The translations under genes and the position numbers were made by a program. The notes beneath the pieces are model-generated. The model saw nothing but the letters and a program-made list of their open reading frames with translations, was not told the DNA's origin and made no database searches. Shown in pieces: positions 22,471 to 32,645 of a stretch of DNA of 32,645 bases; position 1 is the first letter of the stretch; each line of letters opens with the position of its first letter. The stretch is from Enterococcus aquimarinus (GTDB taxonomy: Bacteria; Bacillota; Bacilli; Lactobacillales; Enterococcaceae): the NCBI RefSeq assembly GCF_001885765.1, contig NZ_JXKD01000021.1, forward strand, positions 1-32,645, in the 5' to 3' direction.

Positions 22471-23472
22471 CTATCGTTTCGCCCCAGAGACAATCCGTAA
22501 CAATTCTTCGATGACTTTGTCTCCATCATGATAGACACAGTCTCCTCTGAGTTCTAAAAAGTCTGCGGAAACTACGCGGCACCCTTGTTCTCTCAATGCG
22601 ACAAAATCGTGGGTCACTTGAACAAGATGTTCATCATAGACCTCAAAATCAATGTACGCATCTGGCACTTTTTCAATATTAACCAATACTGTGCTAATAA
22701 ATGGTTTCTTCAAATGTTTATTTAAAACTTTGACATGATCGGCATCCGTAAAGTGTTCGGTTTCCCCTTTTTGAGTCATAATATTGCAGACGTAGACAAT
22801 CTCTGCTTCCGTGCGACTTAGAGCCTCATGAATTTCCGGAATCATTAGATTTGGGAGAATACTTGTAAACAAGCTACCTGGTCCCAAAACAATCATATCT
22901 GCCTCTAATATAGCAGAAACGACTTTAGGCGCAGCTTTCACGACGTCATCATTATTCTGATTGGTAACATAAACGTGATCAATTGTTTTACGGCTTAAGG
23001 CAATTTTTGACTCCCCAACGGCCGTCGTACCATCAGTAAAGACCGCATGTAGCACTAAAGGCTCATCGGATGACGGATATACTTTACCATCCACATGCAT
23101 CATTTTAGCGAGTAATTGCACCGCCTCATACGTGCTATCGCGCATTTCAGACATGCCAGCGATAATTAAATTCCCTAAAGCATGATTGGCTAAGAATTTG
23201 TCTTCTTTTTTAAATCGATATTGAAAAATATCGGAATACAACTTAGGCATATCCGATAAAGCGACTAACACATTCCGTAAGTCTCCTGGAGGTGCCATGC
23301 TTGTAATCGACTCACGTAGTTCACCACTACTTCCGCCATCGTCAGCCACTGTCACGATGGCGGTAATATTCACGCCTTGGTTTCTCATACTTTTTAAAAG
23401 AACTGGTAATCCAGTTCCTCCACCGATAACGACAATTTTAGGTTTGCGACTTTGTTGTGTTTTTATACTCAT
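22471..23472 (-). CDS. yvcK: YvcK/GlmR, gluconeogenesis-related UDP-sugar-binding protein
   Basis: The 333-residue protein belongs to the CofD-like/UPF0052 family. It has the N-terminal glycine-rich loop [16 protein letters not shown], then [13 protein letters not shown], and [14 protein letters not shown] in the second half. In Firmicutes it binds UDP-GlcNAc, stimulates GlmS (hence the name GlmR), and is needed for cell shape on gluconeogenic carbon sources. Its ATG overlaps the rapZ stop by four bases (ATGA). Its functional partner glmM is also in this window, in a separate operon. Confidence 0.95.
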   Translation of the reverse strand: MSIKTQQSRKPKIVVIGGGTGLPVLLKSMRNQGVNITAIVTVADDGGSSGELRESITSMAPPGDLRNVLVALSDMPKLYSDIFQYRFKKEDKFLANHALGNLIIAGMSEMRDSTYEAVQLLAKMMHVDGKVYPSSDEPLVLHAVFTDGTTAVGESKIALSRKTIDHVYVTNQNNDDVVKAAPKVVSAILEADMIVLGPGSLFTSILPNLMIPEIHEALSRTEAEIVYVCNIMTQKGETEHFTDADHVKVLNKHLKKPFISTVLVNIEKVPDAYIDFEVYDEHLVQVTHDFVALREQGCRVVSADFLELRGDCVYHDGDKVIEELLRIVSGAKR

Positions 23473-24353
23473 GATCGATTAACCGTCTCTTTCCGTTTAT
23501 CTTTGTCACGATGCGTTGTATTCACTTTGTACTCAACTTCTAGCGCTTGCGCCAATCGTTTAGTTAAGGCAACCGAACGATGTTGACCACCTGTACAACC
23601 AATCGCAACCGTTAAGCTTCGTTTTCCTTCTTTAATATAGCCAGGCATAATTTTAAATAATAATTGACTAAAATATTGATAAAAGTCTTCCGTTTGTTCT
23701 GAATGCATCACATAGTCATAAACTTCTTGATCTAAGCCCGTTTTGGGTCTAAGTTCTGGAATATAATGTGGATTTGGTAAAAAGCGAACGTCCATCACGA
23801 TATCTGCATCAATGGGAATGCCATATTTAAAACCAAACGATAGCATTTCAATACGAAAACCGACATCTTTAGAAGATTGAAACTCTTGATTAATTTTATC
23901 ACGCAATTGACGAGGCGTAAGCGATGTCGTATCAATGACGATCGATGCTTGGGTCTTCAAATCTTCTAGAATCGCACGTTCTTTGCGAATTCCTTCCGTG
24001 ATTAAGCCGTCCATCGCCAGCGGATGCGTCCGTCTTGTTTCTTTATAACGCGAAACGAGTTCACTATCAGATGAATCTAAGAATAAAATTCGTGTATCAA
24101 TAAATGATGTATTTTCAATATCAATGAGCATTCGCTGAATTTCTTCAAAAAATGAACGGGAACGTAAATCAACGACTAAAGCAATTTTCGTTAATTTCCC
24201 AGTTTCTTTCACTAATTCCCAAAATTTTGGAACGAGATTGGGCGGCATATTATCAATACAAAAATACCCCATATCTTCAAAACTTTGGATTGCAACCGTC
24301 TTTCCTGCACCGCTCATTCCAGTAATAATGACAAGTTCTAAACTCTCAGCCAT
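23469..24353 (-). CDS. rapZ: RapZ/YvcJ family nucleotide-binding protein
   Basis: The protein has 294 residues with the start at 24353. The Walker A loop is [10 protein letters not shown] near the N-terminus, and the C-terminal domain has [14 protein letters not shown]. In E. coli RapZ is an RNA adaptor controlling glmS through small RNAs. The Firmicute homologue YvcJ hydrolyses nucleotides and its role is less clear. Three in-frame ATGs lie at 24362, 24359 and 24353; the last gives [12 protein letters not shown], like homologues, and the best spacing to AAGGG. The longer starts add at most three residues. First gene of rapZ-yvcK-whiA. Confidence 0.94.
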   Translation of the reverse strand: MAESLELVIITGMSGAGKTVAIQSFEDMGYFCIDNMPPNLVPKFWELVKETGKLTKIALVVDLRSRSFFEEIQRMLIDIENTSFIDTRILFLDSSDSELVSRYKETRRTHPLAMDGLITEGIRKERAILEDLKTQASIVIDTTSLTPRQLRDKINQEFQSSKDVGFRIEMLSFGFKYGIPIDADIVMDVRFLPNPHYIPELRPKTGLDQEVYDYVMHSEQTEDFYQYFSQLLFKIMPGYIKEGKRSLTVAIGCTGGQHRSVALTKRLAQALEVEYKVNTTHRDKDKRKETVNRS

Positions 24354-24387
24354 CTTCATCATCCCTTTTTCCCTTTTTATTCTTTCT

Positions 24388-24396
24388 ATTGTAACA
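24388..24396 (-). promoter_or_regulatory. Extended -10 promoter of rapZ-yvcK-whiA
   Basis: TGTTACAAT on the minus strand is an extended -10 element about 35 bp before the rapZ start. The -35 region is poor. The uvrA terminator lies just upstream, so a promoter is expected here. Confidence 0.5.
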
Positions 24397-24480
24397 TCCC
24401 TAGCGTATCATTACTATTCTTTTTAACCAAATTATCATCTGCTCTCACAACCAGAGTGAAACGTCCGTTTGACTTCTCGC

Positions 24481-24518
24481 AAAAAAGGAGCGAAGACTAC
24501 AATACAGTCTTCGTTCCT
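24481..24518 (-). terminator. Rho-independent terminator after uvrA
   Basis: A 13-bp stem with one G-U pair (24486-24498 with 24506-24518) and a 7-base loop is followed by six T on the minus strand. It starts 8 bases after the uvrA stop. Confidence 0.88.
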
Positions 24519-24525
24519 CTTTTTG

Positions 24526-27342
24526 TTATAGCACTCGTTTTAAGTATTGACCGGTATAACTCTCGTCTACAGCCGCCACCTCTTCGGGTGTTCCAATGGC
24601 TAAAATCGTTCCCCCGCCATCGCCACCTTCAGGCCCTAAATCAATTAAATGATCGGCTGATTTTATGACGTCTAAATTATGTTCAATCACTAAGACCGTG
24701 TTTCCTTGTTCAACGAGTCGATCAAGGACAAGCAATAGTTTGGCAATATCTTCCGTATGCAGTCCCGTCGTTGGTTCATCTAAGATATATAGACTCTTTC
24801 CGTGCGATTTCTTATGCAGCTCACTGGCTAACTTCATTCGTTGCGCTTCTCCGCCCGAAAGCGTCGTTGCCGGTTGCCCTAGCGTGACATATCCGAGCCC
24901 GACATCGACAATCGTCTGTAATTTTCGATTGATTTTCGGAATTGCTTTAAAGAAATCAACCGCATCTTCCACGGTTAAATCAAGAATTTCTGAAATATTC
25001 TTTCCTTTGTAACGGACTTCTAATGTTTCTGAATTGTATCGTTTCCCTTGGCACACTTCGCATGGAACATAAACGTCAGGTAAAAAGTGCATCTCAATTT
25101 TTAAGATTCCGTCGCCTTTACATGCTTCACAGCGGCCACCTTTGACGTTAAAACTAAAGCGTCCTTTTTTGTAGCCACGGACTTTTGCTTCATTCGTTGC
25201 TGCAAATAAATCGCGAATATCATCAAATACACTCGTATACGTAGCCGGATTACTGCGTGGTGTACGACCAATCGGACTTTGGTCAATATCGATCAAGCGT
25301 TCAATCTGTTTTTCACCAGTCAATCGTTTAAATTTCCCAGGTTTATTCGAATTACGATTCAACTTTTGCGCTAAAGCTTTTTTCAAAATATCATTCACTA
25401 ACGTCGATTTCCCAGAACCGGAAACCCCTGTCACCGCAATAAACTTACCGAGAGGAAAGCTGACATCAATATTTTTCAAATTATTTTCTGTCGCACCGCT
25501 GATTGTTATTTCTTGACCATTTCCTTGGCGACGCTCTTTAGGGACCGGAATCACTCGTTTTCCTGACAAATATTGGCCCGTTAAGGAATCAGGATTGTCA
25601 ATCACTTCTTGCGGTGTGCCACAAGCCACAATTTCACCGCCCGCATGACCAGCACCCGGACCAATATCGATTAAATAATCAGCCGCTCGCATCGTATCTT
25701 CGTCATGTTCGACGACAATGAGCGTATTGCCTAAGTCACGCATTTTTCGTAAAGACTCTAACAAACGATCATTGTCGCGTTGGTGCAAACCAATTGATGG
25801 TTCATCCAAAATATACAAGACACCCGATAAATTGGAGCCAATTTGAGTCGCTAAGCGAATCCGCTGCGCTTCACCACCTGAAAGACTACCAGACGCTCGG
25901 CTAAGTGTTAAGTAATCCAGGCCAACGTTTTGTAAGAAACTTAAGCGATCTTGAATTTCTTTCGTAATCGGTTTTGCAATCATTTTTTCTTGTTCTGATA
26001 ACTCCAAACCTTCAATCAATTGGACCGCTTGGTGAATGGATAACTCGCTCATTTCACCAATATGGGTGCCGTTAATTTTCACGGAAAGTGCTTGCGGATT
26101 CAAACGATAGCCATGACAACTTTGACACGTTAACTCGCGCATATATAAACGCATTTGTTCACGCGTATAGTCACTATTCGTCTCATGGTACCGGCGATTA
26201 ATGTTGGTTAACACCCCTTCAAAAGGAACCTCCACGTCACGCACGCCTCCAAAATCATTTTCGTAATGAAAGTGGAAATTCTCCCCATTTGACCCATTCA
26301 AAATTAAGGCTCGCTGTTCTTCTGGTAGATCTTCAAAAGGTGTATCCATATCAATATGAAATTCCGCACATGCTTGTTCAAGCATTTGAGGATAGTACTG
26401 CGAACTAATCGGATTCCAAGGAACAAGCGCTCCTTGACGTAATGTTTTCGTTGGATCCGGCACCACAAGATCAATATCTACTTCTAATTTCATCCCTAAG
26501 CCATCACAATCCCCACAAGCGCCAAAAGGGGCATTAAATGAAAAGAGACGGGGCTCTAACTCGCCTACGGTAAAACCACAATACGGACAAGCATAATGTT
26601 CACTAAACAATAATTCTTCACCACCGATGACATCGACTAATGCATATCCTTCCGCTAAACGGAGTGCATTTTCCAACGAGTCAAACAAACGAGAGCGGAT
26701 GCCTTCTTTTAAAACAATTCGGTCAATAATAATGGCAATATCATGTTTTTTATTCTTCTCTAATTCAGGAACATCGCTAATGTCATAGACTTCGCCATTA
26801 ACACGCACCCGAACATACCCTTCGCGTTGGATCATTTCGAAAATTCGTTTGTGTTGGCCCTTTTTTTGGGTGACGATTGGCGCTAAAATTTGCAACCGGC
26901 TTTTTTCCGGTAAAGCAAGGACTTGATCGACCATTTGTTCCACCGATTGACTGGAGATCTCAGTTTGATCATTGGGACAAATCGGGTGTCCGACTCTTGC
27001 ATACAACAGCCGTAAATAATCATTAATTTCCGTAACCGTTCCGACAGTCGAACGTGGATTTTTACTGGTTGTTTTTTGATCAATCGAAATCGCCGGACTT
27101 AATCCTTCGATGCTATCAACATCCGGTTTATCCATTTGACCTAGAAACTGACGGGCATACGCAGAAAGGCTTTCAACGTATCGACGTTGCCCCTCAGCAT
27201 ATAATGTATCAAAAGCGAGTGAGCTTTTCCCTGATCCAGATAATCCTGTAATCACAACTAGCTGATCACGAGGAATCGTCACATCAATATTTTTTAAATT
27301 ATGGGCACGCGCCCCACGAATCACAATTTTATCATTTGCCAT
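24526..27342 (-). CDS. uvrA: Excinuclease ABC subunit A
   Basis: The 938-residue protein is the damage-sensing ATPase of nucleotide excision repair. It has two ABC modules: Walker A loops GLSGSGKSS (N-terminal half) and GVSGSGKST (C-terminal half), each with an LSGGEAQR signature. Zinc-binding Cys motifs are CPYC with CGDC in the first half and CEAC with CEVC in the second. Length is normal for UvrA1 and both zinc modules are intact, so it is unlikely to be a UvrA2 or drug-resistance paralogue. AAAGGAG precedes the ATG. It starts 15 bp after uvrB and shares its SOS-controlled promoter. Confidence 0.98.
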   Translation of the reverse strand: MANDKIVIRGARAHNLKNIDVTIPRDQLVVITGLSGSGKSSLAFDTLYAEGQRRYVESLSAYARQFLGQMDKPDVDSIEGLSPAISIDQKTTSKNPRSTVGTVTEINDYLRLLYARVGHPICPNDQTEISSQSVEQMVDQVLALPEKSRLQILAPIVTQKKGQHKRIFEMIQREGYVRVRVNGEVYDISDVPELEKNKKHDIAIIIDRIVLKEGIRSRLFDSLENALRLAEGYALVDVIGGEELLFSEHYACPYCGFTVGELEPRLFSFNAPFGACGDCDGLGMKLEVDIDLVVPDPTKTLRQGALVPWNPISSQYYPQMLEQACAEFHIDMDTPFEDLPEEQRALILNGSNGENFHFHYENDFGGVRDVEVPFEGVLTNINRRYHETNSDYTREQMRLYMRELTCQSCHGYRLNPQALSVKINGTHIGEMSELSIHQAVQLIEGLELSEQEKMIAKPITKEIQDRLSFLQNVGLDYLTLSRASGSLSGGEAQRIRLATQIGSNLSGVLYILDEPSIGLHQRDNDRLLESLRKMRDLGNTLIVVEHDEDTMRAADYLIDIGPGAGHAGGEIVACGTPQEVIDNPDSLTGQYLSGKRVIPVPKERRQGNGQEITISGATENNLKNIDVSFPLGKFIAVTGVSGSGKSTLVNDILKKALAQKLNRNSNKPGKFKRLTGEKQIERLIDIDQSPIGRTPRSNPATYTSVFDDIRDLFAATNEAKVRGYKKGRFSFNVKGGRCEACKGDGILKIEMHFLPDVYVPCEVCQGKRYNSETLEVRYKGKNISEILDLTVEDAVDFFKAIPKINRKLQTIVDVGLGYVTLGQPATTLSGGEAQRMKLASELHKKSHGKSLYILDEPTTGLHTEDIAKLLLVLDRLVEQGNTVLVIEHNLDVIKSADHLIDLGPEGGDGGGTILAIGTPEEVAAVDESYTGQYLKRVL

Positions 27343-27357
27343 AACATCTACTCCTTT

Positions 27358-29343
27358 TTACACTTTTAGTTCTAAGATTGTATCACGTAAGGTGGCTGCT
27401 GTTTCAAAATCTAAGACTTTCGCCGCTTCACGCATTTCTTGTTCTAATTTTACGATTAGTAGCTCTTTTTCTTGTTTTGTTAAATCTTTGTACGATTTTG
27501 TTAAATAGCCTTCTTCTACTTCCGCTACTTTCGAAATCGTGATTAATTTGCGAATATCTTTAATGATTGTGGTTGGAGTAATGCCATGTTTCTCATTATA
27601 CGCTTCTTGAATGCCGCGACGACGGGCCGTCTCCGCAATCGCTTTTTCCATCGAATCGGTCATTTTATCTGCATACATGATGACTTTTCCGGAAGAATTC
27701 CGAGCCGCTCGACCGATTGTTTGGACAAGCGAACGTTCGCTTCGTAAAAATCCTTCTTTATCGGCGTCTAGAATCGCGACTAACGAGACTTCTGGCACAT
27801 CGATTCCTTCACGCAATAAGTTAATCCCAATTAATACATCGAATTCACCTAAGCGCAAATCACGGATAATTTCAGTCCGTTCCAATGTTTTGATATCACT
27901 ATGCAAATATTTCACTTTAATTCCGATATCTTTAAAATAATCGGTTAAATCTTCTGACATTTTTTTAGTTAAGGTCGTAATAAATACGCGCTCATTTTTT
28001 TCGACTCGTTCGTTGATTTCTCCTACCAAGTCATCGATTTGACCCATAGTAGGCCGCACTTCTATGACTGGGTCTAATAAACCTGTTGGTCGAATAATTT
28101 GTTGGATGATTCGATCCGTTTGCTCGTATTCATAAGGTCCTGGTGTCGCCGAAACATAAATAATCTGATGAACGTGTTGTTCGAATTCTTCCAAGCGTAA
28201 CGGACGATTATCAAGTGCTGAAGGTAACCGAAAGCCGTAATCGACTAACATCTGTTTTCTCGCACGGTCACCGTTATACATGCCGCGCACTTGAGGCATC
28301 GTCACATGTGACTCATCAATCACCATTAAAAAATCTTCTGGGAAAAAGTCAATCAGCGTATACGGCGGTTCGCCTTCTTTACGCCCGTCCAAGTGGCGGG
28401 AATAGTTTTCGATACCAGACGTATAACCCATCTCTCGCAGCATTTCAATATCATAATTTGTTCGTTGCTCTAATCGTTGCGCTTCTAATAACTGATCATG
28501 ACTTCTTAGAACCGCTAAACGGGCCGTTAATTCTTCTTGAATGGCGGCGATGGCCGTCTCTAAATGATCTTCGTCGGTCATAAAGTGTGTCGCTGGAAAA
28601 ATCGAGACGTGTTCCAATTCACTCAACATCTCACCCGTTAAGGCATCGACCTCACGAATGCGATCAATTTCATCACCAAAAAATTCAACGCGTAACGCTC
28701 GCTCATCACGAGAAGCAGGGAAAATTTCGATGACATCCCCGCGTACGCGGAAACGTCCGCGCTGAAAATCAATGTCATTGCGCTCGAATTGAATGTCAAT
28801 TAACCAACGTAATACTTGTTCCCGCGAAACTTCCATTCCTGTTCGCAAGGAAACGACTTGCTTTTGATACTCCATCGGTGAACCAAGTCCGAAGATACAC
28901 GAAACCGACGCCACCACAATCACATCATTGCGTTCAAGGAGCGAGGATGTTGCCGAGTGACGGAGTTTATCGATTTCATCATTCACGCTTGAATCTTTTT
29001 CGATATACGTATCACTTGATGGAACGTAGGCTTCTGGTTGATAATAATCATAATAACTGACAAAATACTCAACGGCATTCTCTGGGAAAAATTCCTTGAA
29101 TTCGCCATATAATTGCCCAGCCAATGTTTTATTATGAGCCATGATTAAGGTTGGTTTATTGACTTGTTGGATGACATTTGAAATCGTATAGGTTTTTCCT
29201 GTACCGGTAGCACCGAGTAGCACTTGTGCTTTTTCATGATGATTAATTCCTTCAACCAATTGTCTAATGGCTTCTGGCTGGTCTCCAGCAGGTTTGTATT
29301 TTGATACTAACTTAAATTGACGGGTCGTATCTCTTTCAATCAT
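27358..29343 (-). CDS. uvrB: Excinuclease ABC subunit B
   Basis: The 661-residue protein has Walker A GATGTGKT (residues 44-51), the damage-verifying beta-hairpin rich in Tyr ([12 protein letters not shown]), a DESH helicase box ([11 protein letters not shown]), and motif QTIGRAARN. The C-terminal UVR helix pair ends in [16 protein letters not shown]. UvrB takes over from UvrA at the lesion and recruits UvrC, which is not in this window. The ribosome binding site is weak (GTAGG). An SOS box lies about 50 bp upstream of the ATG. Confidence 0.98.
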   Translation of the reverse strand: MIERDTTRQFKLVSKYKPAGDQPEAIRQLVEGINHHEKAQVLLGATGTGKTYTISNVIQQVNKPTLIMAHNKTLAGQLYGEFKEFFPENAVEYFVSYYDYYQPEAYVPSSDTYIEKDSSVNDEIDKLRHSATSSLLERNDVIVVASVSCIFGLGSPMEYQKQVVSLRTGMEVSREQVLRWLIDIQFERNDIDFQRGRFRVRGDVIEIFPASRDERALRVEFFGDEIDRIREVDALTGEMLSELEHVSIFPATHFMTDEDHLETAIAAIQEELTARLAVLRSHDQLLEAQRLEQRTNYDIEMLREMGYTSGIENYSRHLDGRKEGEPPYTLIDFFPEDFLMVIDESHVTMPQVRGMYNGDRARKQMLVDYGFRLPSALDNRPLRLEEFEQHVHQIIYVSATPGPYEYEQTDRIIQQIIRPTGLLDPVIEVRPTMGQIDDLVGEINERVEKNERVFITTLTKKMSEDLTDYFKDIGIKVKYLHSDIKTLERTEIIRDLRLGEFDVLIGINLLREGIDVPEVSLVAILDADKEGFLRSERSLVQTIGRAARNSSGKVIMYADKMTDSMEKAIAETARRRGIQEAYNEKHGITPTTIIKDIRKLITISKVAEVEEGYLTKSYKDLTKQEKELLIVKLEQEMREAAKVLDFETAATLRDTILELKV

Positions 29344-29379
29344 ACGGATGCCTACTTTCTCATTCTATTCTTCAATAGT

Positions 29380-29385
29380 ATTATA
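29380..29385 (-). promoter_or_regulatory. -10 element of uvrB-uvrA
   Basis: A perfect TATAAT on the minus strand lies 36 bp before the uvrB ATG. At 17-bp spacing the -35 (29403-29408, CGAAAG) is poor and falls inside the SOS box, so LexA binding would block the polymerase. Confidence 0.55.
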
Positions 29386-29390
29386 TTATC

Positions 29391-29412
29391 ATAGCGAACA
29401 TACTTTCGCTAT
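29391..29412. promoter_or_regulatory. LexA/DinR SOS box of uvrBA
   Basis: CGAACATACTTTCG (29395-29408) differs at one base from the Gram-positive SOS box CGAACN4GTTCG. The surrounding sequence extends it to perfect 8-bp arms, ATAGCGAA and TTCGCTAT, around a 6-base centre. The position over the uvrB -35 region and the repair genes downstream fit LexA control. Confidence 0.8.
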
Positions 29413-29517
29413 TTTTTTGTATTGGTTTTACAAGGTTTCATTTTTTCTTAATGAGAGGTTTCATGACATGGATTGTCACTAAAATAGATTAAATTCCCGT
29501 TTCTTTCTCTCATTTGC

Positions 29518-29547
29518 TTGATTATTCTATTTTCTATCAGTTATAAT
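29518..29547 (+). promoter_or_regulatory. Promoter of glnP-glnQ
   Basis: TTGATT (29518-29523) and a perfect TATAAT (29542-29547) are 18 bp apart, about 35 bp before the glnP ATG. I see no clear GlnR box in the region between this promoter and uvrB. Confidence 0.7.
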
Positions 29548-29581
29548 CTTAAAATATATGTTAATTAGGAGGTATTATTAC

Positions 29582-31726
29582 ATGAAAAAGAGATTTATTT
29601 TTCTATCACTCTTTTCGATGATGCTAATTGGTTTGTTTTCATCAAAGCAAACGGTACTAGCAGAAGACAAAACGTATCAAATTGGAACAGACGTCACCTT
29701 TGCACCTTTTGAGTTCCAAAATACCGATAACGAATACGTCGGAATTGATATTGATTTACTAAAAGAAATCGCCGCAGATCAACAATTTGAGGTAAATTTC
29801 CGGCCGTTAGGTTTTAACTCTTCCATTCAAGGGGTTATTTCAAACCAATTGGATGGCATGATTGCTGGTATGAGTATTACGGAAGAACGCAAAAAAACAT
29901 TTGATTTTTCTGATCCTTATTTTGATAGCGGGATCCAAATGGCCGTTCGAACAGACAATGAAACTGTTTCAACTTATGACGATTTAAAAGGAGAAGTAGT
30001 TGGCGCCAAAGTTGGAACAGAAAGTGCGACGTTCCTTGCTGAAAACCAAGAAAAATACGGGTACGAAATCAAGTTATATGAAGATGCGACCGGTTTATAT
30101 GGCTCGTTGAAGAACAATGCGTTGATTGCCATTTTTGATGACTTCCCTATTTTAGGTTACGCGATTGCCCAAGGAGAAGAATTCAAGTTAGTTGGAGAAC
30201 CTGAAAAAGGAAATTCCTATGGGTTTGCGGTAAAAAAAGGTGAAAATGCCGAATTACTTCAAAAGTTCAACGAAGGCTTGGCTAATCTAAAAGCTTCTGG
30301 TCGTTACGATGAAATTGTTGCAACGTATATTGTCCAAAGCGAACCAACAAGCGAAATGAAGCAAGTCACACCCAAAAAAGATGTCTACGTGATTGCTAGT
30401 GACTCTGCTTTTGCCCCTTTTGAATTCCAAAACGAAAACAATCAATATGTCGGCATCGATGTCGATTTAATGACACGGGCCGCTGAAATGCAAGGCTTTA
30501 CGATTAAGTTTAATCATATCGGTTTCTCAGGTGCGGTGCAAGCCGTTGAATCCAATCAAGCGGACGGAATGATCGCCGGCATGACGATTACCGATGCTCG
30601 GAAACAAGTATTTGACTTCTCTACACCCTATTTTGATAGCGGGATTCAACTCGCAGTAAAAAAAGGAAATACCACTGTCACTTCTTTTGATGATTTAAAC
30701 GGTAAAAACGTCGGGGCAAAAGTTGGAACAGAAAGCGCGGATTACTTAGAAGCGAATAAAGAGACTTATGGCTACACGATTAAGTATTTCGATGCTGCTG
30801 ATCAACTATATGATGCGTTACGTGTCGGTGCTGTCGAAGGAATTATGGATGATTATCCCGTAATTGGTTATGCGATTGCTCAAGGCCAAGAAATTGAAAC
30901 GCCGATTGATCGTATCCCAGGCGGCCAATATGGTTTTGCGGTAAAACAAGGGCAAAATCCAGAACTGCTTGAAATGTTCAACGAAGCGTTAGCGGAAATG
31001 AAACGAACTGGGGAATACGATCAAATCCTAGCGACGTATATTCAAGACGGGAAGCCAGCCAAAACGACCGTCGATGAATCAAGTTTTATCGGAATTTTAA
31101 AGAATAATTATCAAATCTTATTAAAAGGTTTGGGTAAAACATTACTTCTGACACTGATTTCCTTTGCACTCGCCTTAGTTGTCGGAATCTTCCTAGGTTT
31201 GATGAGCGTGTCACCATTTAAAGCATTACGGACAATCGCTTCTCTTTATGTTGATATTATTCGCGGAATTCCAATGATGGTATTAGCTTTATTTATCTAT
31301 TTCGGTCTTTCGGACGCAATTGGTATGACGATTCCAGACTTCACTGCTGGGATTATCACCTTAACCCTAAACGCAAGTGCGTATATTGCAGAAATCGTTC
31401 GTGGAGGTATTAACGCTGTCCCTATCGGTCAAACCGAAGCGGCTCGCAGTCTAGGACTTTCTTACACCCGAACCATGCAAAAAATCGTCTTACCACAAGC
31501 GATTCGGATTATGATTCCTTCATTCGTTAATCAATTCGTTATCTCATTAAAAGATACCACGATTATTTCTGTTATTGGAATCGTCGAATTATTACAAACA
31601 GGGAAAATCATTGTGGCGCGCACAATGCAAACGACCAATGTTTATCTAATTATCGCGATTATGTATTTAATTGTCATTACCGCCTTAACGAAACTCGCTA
31701 AAGTACTAGAAAAGAGGGTCAATTAA
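29582..31726 (+). CDS. glnP: Glutamine/asparagine ABC transporter, two substrate-binding domains fused to permease
   Basis: The 714-residue protein starts at ATG 29582 with TAGGAGG at 29566-29572. An N-terminal signal or anchor peptide (MKKR, hydrophobic core, VLAED) is followed by two family-3 binding domains, residues about 31-252 and 267-489. These are internally similar, sharing [25 protein letters not shown] and PYFDSGIQ. A permease domain fills 505-714, with the EAA loop in [13 protein letters not shown]. Layout and length match L. lactis GlnP, where the first domain prefers Asn and Gln and the second prefers Gln. The binding domains therefore sit outside the membrane, tethered to the pore. 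Confidence 0.95.
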   Translation: MKKRFIFLSLFSMMLIGLFSSKQTVLAEDKTYQIGTDVTFAPFEFQNTDNEYVGIDIDLLKEIAADQQFEVNFRPLGFNSSIQGVISNQLDGMIAGMSITEERKKTFDFSDPYFDSGIQMAVRTDNETVSTYDDLKGEVVGAKVGTESATFLAENQEKYGYEIKLYEDATGLYGSLKNNALIAIFDDFPILGYAIAQGEEFKLVGEPEKGNSYGFAVKKGENAELLQKFNEGLANLKASGRYDEIVATYIVQSEPTSEMKQVTPKKDVYVIASDSAFAPFEFQNENNQYVGIDVDLMTRAAEMQGFTIKFNHIGFSGAVQAVESNQADGMIAGMTITDARKQVFDFSTPYFDSGIQLAVKKGNTTVTSFDDLNGKNVGAKVGTESADYLEANKETYGYTIKYFDAADQLYDALRVGAVEGIMDDYPVIGYAIAQGQEIETPIDRIPGGQYGFAVKQGQNPELLEMFNEALAEMKRTGEYDQILATYIQDGKPAKTTVDESSFIGILKNNYQILLKGLGKTLLLTLISFALALVVGIFLGLMSVSPFKALRTIASLYVDIIRGIPMMVLALFIYFGLSDAIGMTIPDFTAGIITLTLNASAYIAEIVRGGINAVPIGQTEAARSLGLSYTRTMQKIVLPQAIRIMIPSFVNQFVISLKDTTIISVIGIVELLQTGKIIVARTMQTTNVYLIIAIMYLIVITALTKLAKVLEKRVN

Positions 31727-31727
31727 G

Positions 31728-32465
31728 ATGAAAGAAAAAATTATTGTCAAAGACTTAGTCAAAAAATTTGGTGAAAATACAGTTTTAAACAACATTAATA
31801 CCACGATTAACGAAGGCGATGTGGTCTGCATTATTGGCCCTTCTGGTTCCGGAAAATCAACTTTCTTACGCTGTTTAAACCGTTTGGAAGAAACAACAAG
31901 TGGCTCGATTTTAATCAGTGGAGATGATTTGACGGCTGAAAAAACGAATCTTAACCAAATTCGCCAACATATCGGCATGGTGTTTCAACACTTTAATCTC
32001 TTCCCACATTTATCGATTTTAGAAAATATTATCTTAGCACCCATGGACTTAAAGAAAATGTCTCGTAAAGAAGCAGAAGCCCAAGCTATTTTACTATTAG
32101 AAAGTGTTGGTTTAGCTGATAAAAAAGACGCTTGGCCAGAAAGCCTTTCGGGTGGTCAAAAACAACGGGTGGCGATTGCTCGCGCGCTTGCGATGCAACC
32201 AGATATTATGTTGTTTGACGAACCAACTTCGGCACTTGACCCTGAAATGGTTGGCGACGTGTTAAATGTCATGAAACGCTTAGCTAAACAAGGCATGACG
32301 ATGGTGATCGTGACGCATGAAATGGGCTTTGCCAAAGAAGTTGCAAATCGTGTCATGTTCATTGATGAAGGGAATTTCTTAGAAGATGGAACGCCAGAAC
32401 AAATCTTCAACAATCCTCAAAACGAACGTACAAAAGACTTCTTAAATAAAGTCTTAAATATCTAA
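31728..32465 (+). CDS. glnQ: Glutamine ABC transporter ATP-binding protein
   Basis: The 245-residue ABC ATPase has Walker [10 protein letters not shown] (residues 37-45), Q-loop FQHFNLFPH, signature [15 protein letters not shown], Walker [14 protein letters not shown], and H-loop VTHEMGFA. It belongs to the polar amino acid uptake group. It begins one base after the glnP stop, using AGAGGG inside the end of glnP, and supplies energy to GlnP as a homodimer. The operon ends with a clear terminator. Confidence 0.96.
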   Translation: MKEKIIVKDLVKKFGENTVLNNINTTINEGDVVCIIGPSGSGKSTFLRCLNRLEETTSGSILISGDDLTAEKTNLNQIRQHIGMVFQHFNLFPHLSILENIILAPMDLKKMSRKEAEAQAILLLESVGLADKKDAWPESLSGGQKQRVAIARALAMQPDIMLFDEPTSALDPEMVGDVLNVMKRLAKQGMTMVIVTHEMGFAKEVANRVMFIDEGNFLEDGTPEQIFNNPQNERTKDFLNKVLNI

Positions 32466-32502
32466 TGATCACCGAGTTTACTAAATAGACGAACCAAAGA
32501 AA

Positions 32503-32540
32503 CTAGTCCAATTCGACTTTGAATCGGACTAGCTTTTTTT
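32503..32540 (+). terminator. Rho-independent terminator after glnQ
   Basis: Arms 32503-32514 and 32521-32532 pair over 12 positions with one mismatch around a 6-base loop, and seven T follow. An A-run on the other side gives it some potential on the minus strand too. Confidence 0.9.
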
Positions 32541-32558
32541 GTGTATTCCCTCGAATAA

Positions 32559-32645
32559 TCATTTTTTAGAAATCACTTCAACTTCTGCTAGCGTTTTAAT
32601 CGTTGATATTTTTTCGGCTCTATAATATATGGGACTGATGAAATT
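32559..32645 (-). CDS. Possible 3' end of a convergent gene cut by the right window edge
   Basis: On the minus strand a frame is open from the window edge for 28 codons to a TGA at 32559-32561. The translation ends in TLAEVEVISKK, which reads like a normal protein C-terminus. The upstream glnQ terminator could also serve it. This stretch is too short to assign a family, and it might be chance. Confidence 0.35.
   Translation of the reverse strand, partial: NFISPIYYRAEKISTIKTLAEVEVISKK

Noticed and set aside
28215-28583. 122-residue plus-strand frame inside uvrB
   Set aside because: It is antisense to a highly conserved part of uvrB, with no start signal. It is a shadow frame.
29417-29433. 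Possible GlnR operator upstream of glnP
   Set aside because: The inverted repeat TTGTA-N7-TACAA has only 5-bp arms and does not fit TGTNA-N7-TNACA. It is also about 85 bp before the promoter.
29474-29488. Short inverted repeat near TGACATGGATTGTCA upstream of glnP
   Set aside because: Five-bp arms in AT-rich DNA are expected by chance, and no known box matches.

Overview
The window looks like chromosomal core sequence from a low-GC Gram-positive coccus of the order Lactobacillales, most likely Enterococcus or a close relative such as Vagococcus or Tetragenococcus. Four things point there: the gene order (pcrA-ligA-camS-gatCAB-dgkB-rlmCD, cdaA-cdaR-glmM, uvrBA-rapZ-yvcK-whiA), strong AGGAGG-type ribosome binding sites, a GlnP permease with two fused binding domains, and a D-aspartate ligase/aspartate racemase pair. 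That pair makes the D-Asp/D-Asn peptidoglycan cross-bridge of E. faecium-type species and lactococci. It argues against E. faecalis, whose bridge is L-Ala-L-Ala. The species cannot be fixed from sequence reading alone. I see no insertion sequence, prophage, CRISPR array, tRNA or rRNA.

Layout. Positions 1-11399 (minus strand): pcrA, ligA and camS form a helicase/ligase/lipoprotein operon ending in a clear terminator. A 339-bp gap follows with three 24-bp tandem repeats and a candidate promoter. Then come gatC, gatA, gatB and dgkB, tightly packed, and finally rlmCD, which has its own promoter and is cut by the left window edge. Positions 11400-15206 (plus strand): a fructose operon (fruR, fruK, fruA) with an array of candidate FruR boxes in front. 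Positions 15220-18686 (minus): the c-di-AMP/aminosugar operon cdaA-cdaR-glmM. Positions 18792-19425 (plus): a small cytoplasmic DsbA-like protein, transcribed divergently from cdaA. Positions 19423-29412 (minus): uvrB-uvrA behind an SOS box, then rapZ-yvcK-whiA, then asl-racD. Positions 29518-32540 (plus): the glutamine/asparagine importer glnP-glnQ. At the right edge there may be the 3' end of a convergent gene.

How the genes fit together. Much of the window serves the cell envelope. GlmM makes glucosamine-1-phosphate and the GlmR-type YvcK links UDP-GlcNAc to flux control. CdaA/CdaR make and tune c-di-AMP. DgkB recycles diacylglycerol from teichoic acid synthesis, and RacD with Asl makes and attaches the D-Asp cross-bridge. 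GatCAB uses glutamine for tRNA-dependent amidation, and GlnPQ can import it. The rest is DNA repair (PcrA, LigA, UvrA, UvrB), rRNA modification and fructose uptake.

Several starts were set from ribosome binding sites rather than the longest reading frame: CamS 7124, LigA 9139, FruR 11588, CdaA GTG 18686 and GlnP 29582. I found no convincing undescribed system. The places most worth a second look are the repeat-bearing gatC leader, the asl-racD module, the FruR box array and the Ser/Thr-rich tail of CdaR.
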